Program-made: the position numbers and the translations under genes | The notes under the pieces: model-generated | What the model was told of the DNA's origin: nothing | Databases searched by the model: none | The model's input: only the letters and a program-made list of their open reading frames with translations | In this document: in pieces, positions 1-17,028 of the stretch | Layout of the letters: each line of letters begins with the position of its first letter | Numbering within the stretch: the stretch's first letter is position 1 | Origin: Chamaecrista fasciculata | Lineage: Eukaryota > Streptophyta > Magnoliopsida > Fabales > Fabaceae | Assembly: GCA_003254925.1 (NCBI GenBank) | Contig: QANZ01012164.1 | Span: forward strand, 88,133-152,132 | Direction: 5' to 3' | DNA: 64,000 bases

Positions 1-5368
<5,368 letters not shown>

Positions 5369-6195
5369 TGAAGTTTTATTGCCAAGTGGGGATGGATTGG
5401 TTGGCATCACTGAAAGCAATGTCTGAGTCAAGTGACATAGAGATTGTTTAACACAATAGATATTGGAAGCTTACTAGTTATAAATGACTTGCCATTATTC
5501 ATACTGCTTTTAGAATTTGAACTTGATTTTTCTACTCATGGAATATGTATTATTGGAAATTGGTAGAGCATACAAGCTATTCGGAAGCTTATGGTAGAAT
5601 TTGGATAATGATAAGATAAGCATCACATCTTAAGAGGATACCGAGTATCTTCTTAAGGACAAAATATAAAATTTTTTGGGCAAAAAGAAGATATATAAAC
5701 ATTAGGTTTATTATTATTATTTTCATCTTAGATTTATTTGATTGAGGCATATTAAATTATTAAGTTGATCAATTTAGATAAAGAACAATTGATTAACTAT
5801 TTTTCTTGATTGAACTATTTGGAGCTATAGCTAATCTTATTTTAGTTATTCAATGATTTTTTTCCAAATTTTTCTTTTTTAAAAAAATAAATAGAAAAGT
5901 TGAACTATTAACTTTAACCCTCAGTGTAACAAAAGTAGGAATACTCACTAGTGAACTCTATAAATTATCGACTGAGTTTTATCATTTGTGATAACAATCA
6001 AATTGTAGGCTTTTGTTCGAGCCTTTTTTTGGTCGGATTTGACCCATTTTTATCTTTTATTTCAGTTCATTTTTATTTTCATATGTTTAAATTTTGAATT
6101 TTTCTGTTTAATTTAAATCAAATACTCAGTACAATAAAATGAAAAATTTTAAATGAACAAATTTATAATATTCATGAATAAAGTAATTCATGTTA
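5369..6195. other. Helicase 3' flank, no gene seen
   Basis: AT-rich sequence after the helicase stop, presumably the 3' UTR and then intergenic DNA. No open frame, repeat with clear ends, or RNA gene was recognised. Confidence 0.6.
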
Positions 6196-6204
6196 TAGAA
6201 TTTA

Positions 6205-6882
6205 GGCAAAAGACCCTTTCGTGCCTCTAACGTTTGGGGTCAGTTTCAGTTATGTCCCTAACGTTTATTTTGTGTCAATTATGCCCCCAATGTGAAACGT
6301 TGGTGTCAATTATACCCTAACCTCAATTTTTTTTGGGCAGAAGTCTTATTTTGGTTCATCAAGTTTGCTCAAAGTTTCGTTTTGGTCCCTTAAGTCTTTG
6401 GCAAAGTTTTTGACGAGATACACGGCGGCCCCGACGATTACGAAAACTCCTAATCCAAGGTTTTTTGACCTCTTGAGTTCAATGGCGGCCTTCATTTTGC
6501 GAACAAATGACCGGAAATATGATTTTCGGCGATTGTAATTTTTCGGCGACTATGTAAATTTTTGGTGGCTTGCCAGTCAATTTTTCGAAAATGGAAGCCG
6601 TCATTGAATTTAGAAGGTGAAAAAAAACCTTGGATTAGGAGTTTTCGTAGTTGTCGGGGCCGCCGTGTATCTCGTTGAAAAGTTCGCCAGAGACTTGATG
6701 GTCCAAAACGGAACTTTGAGCAAACTTGAGGGACCAAAATAGGACTTTGCCCCAAAAAAATTGGAGTTAGGGTATAATTGACACAAACGTTTCACATTGG
6801 GGGCATAACTGACACAAAATAAACGTTAAGGGCATAACTGAAACTGACCCCAAATGTTAGGGGCACGAAATGGTCTTTTGCC
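6205..6882. mobile_element. Mutator-like foldback element with long inverted arms
   Basis: A 678-bp palindromic element. Ends are GGCAAAAGACC and GGTCTTTTGCC, and it is flanked by a perfect 9-bp duplication TAGAATTTA (6196-6204 and 6883-6891). The 9-bp duplication points to Mutator-type transposition. The inverted arms are about 250-300 bp and match closely by eye. The loop (about 6480-6620) is GC-richer and contains repeated CGGCG motifs, but no convincing reading frame. Confidence 0.88.
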
Positions 6883-7031
6883 TAGAATTTATTAAGATTA
6901 TAATAACAAATTTTAATGTTTTTTTTAAAAAATAATAAAAATTATAATTTAATAATTAAAAGAATTATTCAAATGAAATATAAATTAATAACTGAAAAAT
7001 ATTATTAAAATATTTGATGTATTATAATAAA

Positions 7032-7364
7032 GGCCAAAGTGCGAATTTGGTCTGATATCTTTTGTTCAATTTTCAATTTGGTCATGTATATTTTTTTGAT
7101 GCAATTTTTGTCCTATATCTTTGCAAAATGTCCTAATTTTGGTTTCATCTTTTAGTCAAGTTGCAAAATTAGTCCTATATCTTTGCAAAAGGATCAACCA
7201 TTAGTTGGTCCTTTTGTAAAGATATGAGACCACTTCTAAATCCTACCCAAAGAATAGGACCAATTTTGCAGTTAATTTAAAAATATGAGACCAAATCTCT
7301 AACAAGAAAATATATGAGACCAAATTGAGAACTGAGCAAAAGATATGAAACCAAATTTATACCC
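7032..7364. mobile_element. Mutator-like MITE
   Basis: A 333-bp inverted-repeat element bounded by GGCCAAAG and an imperfect complement ending ATACCC. A perfect 9-bp target duplication TATAATAAA lies at 7023-7031 and 7365-7373. The interior repeats the motif 'ttggtc...atatcttt' on both arms, the signature of a family present many times in this window (11737, 20296, 28138, 51555, 62085). Confidence 0.82.
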
Positions 7365-7773
7365 TATAATAAATTATAATGCATGAATTAGTATAAATAA
7401 ATATGTTGGAAGTTGGAACACTACACTAATGCCCAAATTTAACAGGTAATATTTATAACAAAAAAAATAAAAAAGATATTTTCTCCACCATATAATTAAA
7501 ACTAATTTCCTTCATTTGTAAATTGCAAGTCAGTCATTAAGTCATTTGATTTGGACTCTAAAAACCAAAACAACAAAATTAAACAACACAATTCTATTAG
7601 CGGGAAACTTAGCTATTTTAACTGCCAACCTCACCAAAATACTCATATTCCTTCTCTCTCTTCTTTCTCTCTCTTCCCTCTCTCTCATGCCTTCCCAGCT
7701 TCTATCAATCGGTGCAGCATAGCCATCGTCGCCGCCGATCAGAAGCGACGGAAGGGCTTCCCTCTTTTCTTCA

Positions 7774-10707
7774 ATGGGGAAGAGTCCGATCTCGTCGCCG
7801 GCCGACATTGAAACGGCGCACGGTGGCCGGAAAGGCCGTCCGTCGCAGCCGTCGTACGACTTCGAAGAAGAAGAAGAAGTAGCCGTGCACGGAGGCCGCC
7901 ACAAGGGACGACGACCGTCGCCGCCGTCCGATTACGAACCGACGCCGCCGAACGGAGGCCACAGGAGCACATCGTCGTCGTCGCCGCCGTGCGACATCGA
8001 AACGGCACACGGAGGTCGTCCTGGACACCGTAAGGGCCGATCGGACCCGCCGCCGCCGCTGCCGCGATTTTCGCCGCCGGTTCCGAAACCGTGGGTCCCG
8101 TGGCTTGTGCCGCTCATTTTTGTAGGGAATGTGACTTTGTTTGTGTATTCATTGTACACCAATGATTGCCCTGCGAACATAGACAAAGATCGCGAATGCA
8201 TCTTCTCGAATTCTTTAGGGCGTTTCTCTTTTCAGCCTTTCAAGGAGAATCCCCTTCTTGGACCTTCCACCCAAACGTGAGTGAGAATTAATTAATGCAT
8301 TTCCTCGATTTTATTTTGGAATAATAATATAATCGGATTGATTGTTTATTAGAGGATTGGGAATTCGGCTTTTGTTTCTTAATTGCACTAATTCTGAATG
8401 TCTATAGCAGAAATATCTTATTTGAAAGCGAAATGCATGTGGAAAATAAGCAAATGATCAATGTGAAGCTTTCTTGCTGGATTTTGGGGTTTTCTTTTGG
8501 GTATTTTAAGCTTTATAATTGCAAAATAGAATTATTAGAACCTTGAGCTACATGAAGTTGCAATGTTAGTTAGCTCCAAAGGAGTAAAGATGGGAAAAGC
8601 GGAAGGGAAGAAGTATTGAAATATTCCCTAAATCACTCTGAAGAAAGTACAATGCCAGGAGGTTTGCTGACATTATTAGGTTTATGTTGTCAAATACAGA
8701 CTCATTAGAGGCATAAGATTATGAGTAAATTAATGGTTTGGTCCTTGAAAGATGACAAATGTTACAATTTAGTTCTTAAAAAGATATAATTACAGTCAAT
8801 TACTATAAACGATTGAGGTTAAAAAATCAGGTTAGTTGTTAAATTTGAGTCAATATTTTAGCAAAAGGATCATATTGATTTTAATTGCATCTTTCAAGGA
8901 CTAAACCAAGACATTTATCTTCTTAAAGGAACCAAACTATTAATTTACTCTAAGATTATTAGCTAAGAGCAGTACTTAAATGCAACATTGTTCATATTCT
9001 ATGCTCTGCTTTGTTCTGCAGGCTGCAACGATTAGGAGCACTACAAAAGGATCTAGTGGTGGATAAAAATGAAGGCTGGCGTCTCCTTACCTGCATGTTT
9101 CTTCATGCTGGAGTTATACATTTAGTCGCCAATATGTTCAGTCTCTTATCCATAGGAATCCGGCTTGAGCAGGAATTTGGATTTGGTAAGCTTTTTACAC
9201 AGTTTGCATGGTTTTCCATTTGAACTTTGGATGTTGTTATTCTTTAGATTTTTCTCATGTCTTGTACTTTCCAGTGAGAATTGGATTACTATACATGCTT
9301 TCTGGCTTCGCTGGAAGCTTGATATCAATTATACATTTGGAAGAAGCTGCAAAACCAACCATATCAGTTGGTGCATCTGGTGCCCTTTTTGGACTTCTGG
9401 GAGCCATGCTTTCTGAGCTTCTAACCAACTGGACTATCTATGAAAATAAGGTAACCTATTCTTGAAGGATTAAAATTGCTCCTACCCTTGAGTAGTTGAT
9501 AACCTACACTATATATCATTAACTATAAAACAAACAAAATATACTTATAGTAACATAAAAAATCATTTATAACCATAAAACTACTCAAAATTTGTCATAT
9601 TTTTATAAAATATTTCTTAAGTCATTGAGCAATTTGCTTTGAAACATTTTTCATAAAACATCTCATCTTATTAGAGTAATAATTAATTTTTTTTTTCTTG
9701 AGGAAAAGGTAAATTTTCATAACAAATATCACAAGATCATAAGACTATGAAGTATGGACACTTCATTTTGACAGCGTGTCGTCGTGTCGGTCACGTGTCT
9801 GTGTCCAATACCTGTACGACACATATTCATAAGTTTTAGAATATAAAATCAATTTTTTTGTGACTATCATGACAAACAATAGAAAATAATATCACATGAT
9901 ATATATTATGAATGAATATTATAATTTTTAAAATTTTCATTACAATTTATAGATTTTTAATTATTTATATATATATAAATATATGCCGTGTCGTGTCGTG
10001 TAATTTTAAGAATATGACGTATCGGTGTGTCCGTGTACGTATCATGTCCCGTGTCAGTATCCATGCTTCATAGTCATAAGATCAATGAGATGCAAAATCG
10101 TAAGGTCATATTTATATAAGATCTCAATGAGATCTTCGTAAATTAATATCGTACTTAAGATTATGATTGATTTGTCTAGACAAAATTGTAAACTCGTAAG
10201 ATCTTAAGATTTAAATCAAGATCTTAATAATTATGATAGCAAAACTTGTAAAGAGATCATGAGAACAAGGTTTAACCCATTGTTTCCTACAGTGTGCAGC
10301 TCTTGCAACTCTTGTGGTCATTAGTGCCCTAAATTTGAGTCTTGGGTTTCTACCTCGTGTTGACAATTCAGCTCATGTAGGAGGATTCATCTCCGGGTTT
10401 CTTCTAGGTTTTGTTCTTTTAATGCGTCCCCAATATGGATATGTAAACCGCAAGCATATTCCTCCGGGATACGATGTCAAACGTAAATCGAAATTCATGC
10501 TCTATCAGTATATCCTATTTTTCTCAGCATTGGTCATCTTACTTGCTGGGTAAGTAGTTGGTGATTTTCTATTACTGTAACTTTCACAATTGAAAATCTT
10601 CCAGCTTCAGTTAACCTTAATGAACTCTTTGTGATGGCTATTTGGCTTGCAGTTATGCATATATTCTATTTAAGCTGTTCAGTACATCGAGAGCGGGAAA
10701 AAGATGA
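7774..10707 (+). CDS. Rhomboid-like intramembrane serine protease (RBL family)
   Basis: Polytopic membrane protease that cleaves transmembrane substrates; plant family members sit in Golgi, plasma or organelle membranes. Exons: 7774-8276, 9022-9185, 9275-9450, 10293-10549, 10653-10707, all GT-AG, giving 384 residues, close to AtRBL1 as I recall it. Residues 1-105 are a low-complexity Gly/Arg/Pro/Ser tail in which DIETAHGGR occurs twice. A first membrane segment follows ([20 protein letters not shown]). The rhomboid core has [18 protein letters not shown] (oxyanion Asn), GASGALFG with the catalytic Ser (exon 3), and the catalytic His in AHVGGF (exon 4), so it should be active. Exon 1 is very GC-rich against AT-rich surroundings. 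Introns 1 and 3 hold MITEs. The start is the first ATG giving the long open exon, and a pyrimidine-rich leader precedes it. RBL1 versus another RBL is not settled. Confidence 0.93.
8723..8950. mobile_element. Mutator-like MITE in rhomboid intron 1
   Basis: A 228-bp element with ends GAGTAAATTAAT and ATTAATTTACTC. A perfect 9-bp duplication TAAGATTAT flanks it (8714-8722 and 8951-8959). The interior carries TTTGGTCCTTGAAAGATG and its near complement. The same family lies at 15536-15889 and more decayed near 28972-29210, 38204-38440 and 54675-54920. Confidence 0.85.
9745..10073. mobile_element. hAT-type MITE, copy 2 (rhomboid intron 3)
   Basis: Same family as 5005-5283, inserted in reverse orientation. 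The ends are CTATGAAG and CTTCATAG, with a perfect 8-bp target duplication TCATAAGA (9737-9744 and 10074-10081). It is carried in the 842-bp third intron of the rhomboid gene. Confidence 0.88.
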
Positions 10708-11736
10708 CTGCTTCTTCTGATTGATTCTGGAGCCATTTCTTCGAACTTACAAGTATTGATCCATTATCTCCCTGTTTAGATGTGTGTGTGTGTGTGTATA
10801 TAGATGCCTCATACTTATAAATGTTTCCTTTTTTTAGTTACATACTTGTTCATGCTCTATCCAGTACAGACAAATTGAGGGCATTTGAAGCTTATACAAA
10901 TTCTGAGATGAAATTATTTGGCTTCTTATATAACCAGGGGGAAATCCGTATATACTCACCTACAAATTCTTTGGACACTGAAATAGTACATTTTAACTAT
11001 CTACTATACAGATGCAACTAGATTAGATTAAGATTTTGATACAAGTTCAGATGGTGAAATTGTATAGAGTTTGATTCAGATTCAGATTAACAAGGAGGAG
11101 AAGAGCTCAAATGGGTTTTGATTCCATGGATTAACCAACTTTTTGCCTTGTTCAAGGATTTGACAAAATTTATCATCTAAATTACTTTTGTAATGTTTTT
11201 TCTTGATCTCTATTCTTTTATTTTTTATTTTTTTGGGTTGAGAAAACCATTCATTAAGACAAGGAACCCAAGGGTCGTTACAGAAGAAATGCAGGGCACT
11301 TTCAAAGAAAGGAAACCAAAGCTTCAATACAGCCAACAAAAGGGCAAACAAATCTACAGAAGTACAAGCAGAGAGGTTCAGAAAAAAGGGAGAAATTGTA
11401 TAGTTTGTATTTTTCTTTTGTAATTTTATGAAATTGTTCACTTCTTTTATATTGTTAACCTTAAAGCAGGTTAATATATAAAATATTTATATTATTATTA
11501 TTATTATCACATTGATTTATTAGTAAATTAGTATATATCAAAAGTAAAAACAAATGATTATAATTGTTAAATAAATAAATCTACACTTAGGATGAAACAA
11601 AATAGAACTGCAGACAAAAATCTAGAGGATCCAATATCGTAATGTAAGCAGAAGAGAATAGGTAGGAAAAACTCAGAAGTACCTATTCTCTTCTGCGTTT
11701 TTCCTATTTTAGAGAGAACTTCAATTTTATATTTTA
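10708..11736. other. Rhomboid 3' flank
   Basis: Likely 3' UTR followed by intergenic sequence, with a short TG/TA run near 10782-10803. Open frames on both strands here are short and AT-rich with no recognisable domain. Confidence 0.5.
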
Positions 11737-12178
11737 GGCTACAGTGCACTTTTGGTCCCATAACTTTTGCTCAAGTCTCAATTTCGTCTCATAATTTTTT
11801 TTGTTGTACTATTGGTTCTATATCTTTTGCTCAGGTTGCAGATTTAGTCTCGTGTTACACTTTTGGTTTCATATCTTTAGGTCAAGTTATAGAATTGGTC
11901 CCACATCTTTTGATCAGGTTGCAGAATTGGTCTCGTATCTTTAGGTCAAGTCCAGAATTGATCCCATATATTTGGATCAGGTATGATTGCCGGTGAAAGT
12001 TTTTGCTAAGATATGGGACCGATTCTACAATCTGACCAAAAGATATGAGACTAAGAGTGATACGGGACTAAATCTGCAACCTCTTGCAAACATATGAGAC
12101 TAAAATTGCAACAAAAAAAGTTATAGGACCAAATTGAGACTTGAGCAAAACTTATGGAACCAAAAGTGCACTTTGACC
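11737..12178. mobile_element. Mutator-like MITE ('ttggtcccata' family)
   Basis: A 442-bp inverted-repeat element. Left end GGCTACAGTGCACTTTTGG; right end carries the complement CCAAAAGTGCACTTTGACC. A perfect 9-bp duplication TATATTTTA flanks it (11728-11736 and 12179-12187). Non-coding. Confidence 0.88.
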
Positions 12179-12187
12179 TATATTTTA

Positions 12188-12888
12188 ATAAAACGCAACC
12201 ATATTTTATGAAAAGAATATAAATTTTATATTTTATAAATATTTTAGAAGTACCCAAGAGTATTCTTAAAATATGGGTATGAGTACCACATTATTTTTGT
12301 AGTACCCGTGCTTCATGGTCCTAAATTTGTCTCAAAATTAAAATTTAATTTCTAAATATGGGATATATAATTGTGATTAAATTAGAGATAAAAAATGTAT
12401 TTTAATATTCAAAAACTAAAAAATAATTTTTGGACAAATTCAAAGACTAAAAAGTAAGTCTATTTTAATTAAAAAGAAAAAATAGGACCAAAGTCAAAAC
12501 AACTCAAATATATAGGATCAAAATAAGGTTTTCGCCATTTACATTGTACTACGCTTTTCTCTACTGTCTACTCTAGTGTGAACAATAGCAGAGCTTAGTG
12601 TTAGAAACTAGAAAGTACGTCTGGTTTGCGAGGATGAGGAATGTCTCTATCTCCTCCGATCAAATTGGCGCCTTGATTCCCATTTTCCGATTTGAGTAAA
12701 TTTCTGATATCTCTGACCATAGAATCCACGATTATCCCTATTATGAACTAAAAAGTAACAACCAAAAGAGCACTCGATCTTTTCAAATGTAAGAATATCA
12801 TTTGAAATTTCAGCTCCCAGATGAATAATACAAGACTCGTCGAAGCTTCGTTCACACTTTTCCCTCTTCATCACTCGCCTTTCCTTCA
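12188..12888. other. Upstream region of PPR gene
   Basis: AT-rich sequence up to about 12540, then a more mixed-composition stretch that probably contains the promoter and 5' UTR of the PPR gene. I cannot place a TATA box or transcription start with confidence. Confidence 0.4.
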
Positions 12889-15363
12889 ATGTCGAAGGCC
12901 ATTCTTTCTCGAATCAAACCCCGTCATCGCAACCCCAAAACGACCTCGTTTTCCCCTTCACCCTTCTTCACGCCTCGCATCAAGAAGCTCGTTCTCGACG
13001 CCGTCGAAATCCTCAGAACCCACGAGCACTTTGAAGATTCCCTCGAAACCCACTTCGCAGAATCCCAAATACTTGTTTCCGATGTCGCCCATTTCGTTTT
13101 AGACCGATTGCATAACGCAGAATTAGGTTTGAAGTTCTTCGATTGGGCTACTAGAAGACCATATTCTTGTTCCCTAAATGGGTTGGCATATTCTTCGCTT
13201 CTCAAGCTTTTGGCGAGGTTTAGATTGTTTTCAGAGATTGAATTGGTTTTGGAGACTATGAAAGTGGAAGGCATAAAGCCTGCCCATGAATCATTAAGCT
13301 TTGTCATTCGAGCTTACGGAGATTCTGGGTTGGTTGATAAGGCTCTTGAGTTTTTTCATATGATGCGTGAATTACACAGTTGTTATCCTAGTCTTTTTAC
13401 TTGTAATTCGTTGCTTCAAGTTCTTGTGAAACGCAGAAAAGTTGAGATTGCACGTAAGCTGTATGATGAAATGTCTGAGAGAGATAATGGTGAAGGTACT
13501 ATTGTGGATAACTATAGTACCTGTATTGTGTTGAAGGGTTTGTGCAATGAAGGAAAATTTGAGGAAGGTGTGAAATTGATTGAAGATAAATGGGGAAAAG
13601 GATGTGTACCAAATGTTGTGTTTTACAATACAATTATTGATGGTTATTGCAAGAAAGGCGACCTTGAAGGTGCAAATAGAGTTTTCAAGGAGTTGAAATT
13701 GAAGGGATTTTTGCCAACATTAGAAACTTATGGGGCTATGATTTATGGGTTCTGTAAGGTGGGGGAATTTCAAGCAGTTGATCAACTTCTGACGGAAATG
13801 ACGGAAAGGGGATTGACTGTGAATGTTCATGTGTATAATGAGATTATTGATGCTAAATACAAGCATGGTTTGGTAGATGAAGCAGTTGAGACAACGAGAA
13901 GGATGATTGAAAAAGGGCATAAACCAGATATTACAACTTATAATACTATGATAAACAGTTTATGCAGGGGTGGGAAAATTAAGGAAGTTAATGAACTCCT
14001 ACAGCAGGCGAAAAACCGGGGATTGGTGCCTAATAAGTTCAGCTATACTCCTATAATGCATGCTTATTGCAGGCAAGGAAATTATGTTGAGGCATCAAAT
14101 ATGTTTATTAAGATTGCTGAAACTGGAGATCAACCTGATTTGGTTTCTTATGGAGCTTTTATCCACGGAGTTGTTGCTGCGGGCGAAGTTGATATTGCGC
14201 TTATGGTCCGAGAGAAGATGATAGAAAAGGGAGTATTCCCTGATGCCCAAATTTACAATGTTCTGATGAATGGCCTTTGCAAGAAAGGGAGGTTTCCTGC
14301 TGCCAAACTGCTATTTTCAGAAATGCTTGACCGAAATGTTCAACCGGATGCATTTATATATGCCACCTTGGTAGATGGGTTTATTAGAAATAATGAACTT
14401 GATGAGGCAAAAAATCTGTTTGAGGTCACAATTGGTAAGGGTATAGACCTTGGAGTTGTGGTGTATAATGCCATGATTAAGGGTTTTTGTAAATTTGGAA
14501 AGATGAAAGATGCTCTATCATGCATGGTTCGGATCAGAGATACCGGTCATGCTCCCGATGAATATACTTATTCAACAGTTATAGACGGATATGTGAAGAA
14601 TCATGACATGGATAGTGCGCTTAAGATGTTTGGTCTGATGCTAAAACAGAAATGCAAGCCAAATGTAGTCACTTACACTTCTTTGATCAATGGATTCTGC
14701 AGGAAAGCTAATCTGAGCAGAGCTGAAAAGGCGTTTGGAGGGATGAAATCTTTTAATTTAGAGCCTAATGTGGTCACTTACACCATACTAATTGGAGCTT
14801 TCTGTAAGGATGGTAAACTTGGAAAAGCAGCATCCTATTTCGAACAAATGCTGATGAACCGATGTCTTCCTAGTGATGTTACATTCCATTATCTTATAAA
14901 TGGTTTAACAAATAATAGACCGAGTTCAGGTTTTGATGAAGAAAACGATTCTAAAGGCCATGATGACAAGAGCTTGATTTTATATTTCTTTGCAAGGATG
15001 ATTTCAGATGGATGGAATCGCGTGGCTGCCGCTTCTAATTCTATAATTATTTGTCTTTGCAAACATGGAATGGTTGAAACTGCTCTATCATTGCAAAATA
15101 AGATGCTGAGTAAGGGGTTTCCTATGGATTCTGTAAATTTCACTGGTCTGCTTCATGGCTTATGCATACAAGGTAGGTCTAAAGAATGGAAGGATATTGT
15201 ACCCTGTGATCTGGAAAAGATTGAACTCCAAACTGCTGTTGAGTATTCTCTGGCATTAGACAAATGCTTATATCAAGGAAGGGTTTCAGAGGCATCATAT
15301 ATATTGCAAACCTTGGATGAAGACTCCAAGTTTTCAAATCAAGTAAGAAATTCTCAAGGTTGA
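12889..15363 (+). CDS. Pentatricopeptide-repeat protein, At1g52620-like
   Basis: Intronless 824-residue P-class PPR protein. PPR proteins bind single-stranded organellar RNA, about one base per 35-residue repeat, and act in editing, splicing or stability. The first 60 or so residues are rich in Ser/Arg/Lys/Pro with few acidic residues, consistent with an organelle-targeting peptide. A conserved lead region (VAHFVLDRLHNAELGLKFF) comes next, then tandem repeats from about residue 100 to 720 with PPR signatures such as YNTIIDGYCKKGD, YTPIMHAYCRQGN, YNVLMNGLCKKGR and YTSLINGFCRKAN. No DYW or E domain is visible. By recall it aligns end to end with Arabidopsis At1g52620 (about 819 residues). The start is the first ATG of the long frame and matches that protein's N-terminus (MSK). 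The RNA target is unknown. Confidence 0.96.
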   Translation: MSKAILSRIKPRHRNPKTTSFSPSPFFTPRIKKLVLDAVEILRTHEHFEDSLETHFAESQILVSDVAHFVLDRLHNAELGLKFFDWATRRPYSCSLNGLAYSSLLKLLARFRLFSEIELVLETMKVEGIKPAHESLSFVIRAYGDSGLVDKALEFFHMMRELHSCYPSLFTCNSLLQVLVKRRKVEIARKLYDEMSERDNGEGTIVDNYSTCIVLKGLCNEGKFEEGVKLIEDKWGKGCVPNVVFYNTIIDGYCKKGDLEGANRVFKELKLKGFLPTLETYGAMIYGFCKVGEFQAVDQLLTEMTERGLTVNVHVYNEIIDAKYKHGLVDEAVETTRRMIEKGHKPDITTYNTMINSLCRGGKIKEVNELLQQAKNRGLVPNKFSYTPIMHAYCRQGNYVEASNMFIKIAETGDQPDLVSYGAFIHGVVAAGEVDIALMVREKMIEKGVFPDAQIYNVLMNGLCKKGRFPAAKLLFSEMLDRNVQPDAFIYATLVDGFIRNNELDEAKNLFEVTIGKGIDLGVVVYNAMIKGFCKFGKMKDALSCMVRIRDTGHAPDEYTYSTVIDGYVKNHDMDSALKMFGLMLKQKCKPNVVTYTSLINGFCRKANLSRAEKAFGGMKSFNLEPNVVTYTILIGAFCKDGKLGKAASYFEQMLMNRCLPSDVTFHYLINGLTNNRPSSGFDEENDSKGHDDKSLILYFFARMISDGWNRVAAASNSIIICLCKHGMVETALSLQNKMLSKGFPMDSVNFTGLLHGLCIQGRSKEWKDIVPCDLEKIELQTAVEYSLALDKCLYQGRVSEASYILQTLDEDSKFSNQVRNSQG

Positions 15364-15390
15364 TTTATTACCACATGAAGCTAGGAAATT

Positions 15391-15535
15391 CTATGAACCA
15401 AAGGAATCAATTTCATGGCAGAGTCATAAAAATGAATGTGTATTTGATGAGGTTTATTTTACTTCTATGAACCAAAGGGATCAATCTCATTGCAGGGTCA
15501 TGAAAATGAATGTGTATATAGTGAAGTTTATTTCA
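15391..15535. repeat. Tandem duplication in PPR 3' UTR (74-bp unit, two copies)
   Basis: Two direct copies of a unit starting CTATGAACCAAAGG, at 15391-15464 and 15465-15535, differing at several positions. They lie just after the PPR stop codon, so they probably sit in the 3' UTR. Confidence 0.8.
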
Positions 15536-15889
15536 GAGTAAATTAATTATTTGGTCCCTGAAAGATGATAAATGTATCAATTTAGTCCCTAAAAGATAAA
15601 ATATACTTTAGTCCTTATAAGGTTTAATTGCAATCAATTTAGTCCTTTTGTTAAAACGTTAATTTAAAGTTAACAACAAATAAGATTTTTTTAACCTCAA
15701 TCATTTATTGTAATTTTAGCGAAATTCAAAAGTACATTAGATTTGTCATTAAATTTTGATTGGTATCCTCAATGAAAGGATCAAATTGATTATAACTGTA
15801 TCATTTAGGATTAAATTGCATAATTCCATCTTTCAGAGACTAAATTGAAACATATGTTATCTTTCAAAGACCAAATCATTAATTTACTC
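15536..15889. mobile_element. Mutator-like MITE downstream of PPR gene
   Basis: Ends GAGTAAATTAATTATTTGG and the near complement ending TTAATTTACTC, as in the copy at 8723-8950. The 9-bp duplication TTTATTTCA/TTTATTTTA (15527-15535, 15890-15898) matches at 8 of 9 positions, suggesting an older insertion. Confidence 0.78.
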
Positions 15890-17028
15890 TTTATTTTACT
15901 ACCGGAATTGAGAAAGATGACACTTTCATGGTCCTGAATTCCTGATACACTTTATGACAGTAATCTGCTGAAGAGAATCTGCCGGTTTTGTCGTTCAATG
16001 AACCTTTAACGAACAAGCTTTGCAGTTTAACTTACAACTTTTTGAGATTGATTGTTCTTGCAAGAGTTCAATATATAGACAGCTACCTCAGTTTAAAGAA
16101 ATCTTAGATCTGGTTTTTCCTTATGCAGGCAAATTGCACATTCCTTAGTTATAGTTGTATACGTTTATGCAAATTATATTGTACAGTTGTGCTAACTTCT
16201 AGCAAGTGGCAAGAACGAGAAAAGCTATATTGGTGACATTAAATTAGGTCCTTAAAATTTAACCATTTGCTGAGGAATATCTTATTTTTGCACAAATGGA
16301 AATATACATTTTGTGTAGGGAGATTGTGGCATTCAATGTTGATGTAAAAGTACTTGGTTATATATTTTGCTTGTATTTATAAGAAAATATCATGTGACTT
16401 CTAAAAGATCCAGTTTGTACTTTGTTGAAATATTCTGCTAGCAATCACCAATTAACAAGCGCATGGATCAACTATTGAAATTCGAGACATGCAACTACGA
16501 TAAATAAATGAAAGACCTTTGCTTCCTTTATGGTCCTACCCTGCTCGAATATGATAAGGTTTTAACAATTTGAATGTTCTATATGAGTGTAGTGCTGAGA
16601 GAGAGATAGGAATAAGTTAGAGAGAGGAAGGGTCAGTATGACCCACTTTCTCTCTCTACTTGTTCCTTTCTCTCTCTGCACTTCACCTATAGTGCACTAT
16701 AGAGGATCTAAATTGAAGGTTTTAATAAAGGTGTATTGCATTTTAGTTTTTTCACCTAATGAATATGTTGGGAACTGGAAATTATGTCGTCTATGAATTG
16801 AAGAAATAGGAATATGACAAGTTAGGCATAATGAAATTATGTTACCTTACTTTTGGCCAAAAAGAAAAAGATTGGAAGGGTAAAAGAATTTGTATAAGGA
16901 AAATTAATAATATTGGAATCAAATATTCCAGATTAGTCAGAAACAAACTCTACTCTTGACAAGTAACTTCTACCAACAAAAATGCAAGTCACTACAAAGA
17001 AGATATCTTCAAGAATTCGGGTGTGAGT
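15890..17028. other. Intergenic region between convergent PPR and Alba genes
   Basis: The two flanking genes converge here, so 3' UTRs should occupy the edges. A rough inverted repeat built on GAGAGAGA/TCTCTCTC lies at about 16590-16690. No gene is visible. Confidence 0.5.

Noticed and set aside
10821-11441. Short frames downstream of the rhomboid gene
   Set aside because: Low-complexity, no domain, no splice or start context; likely UTR and intergenic.
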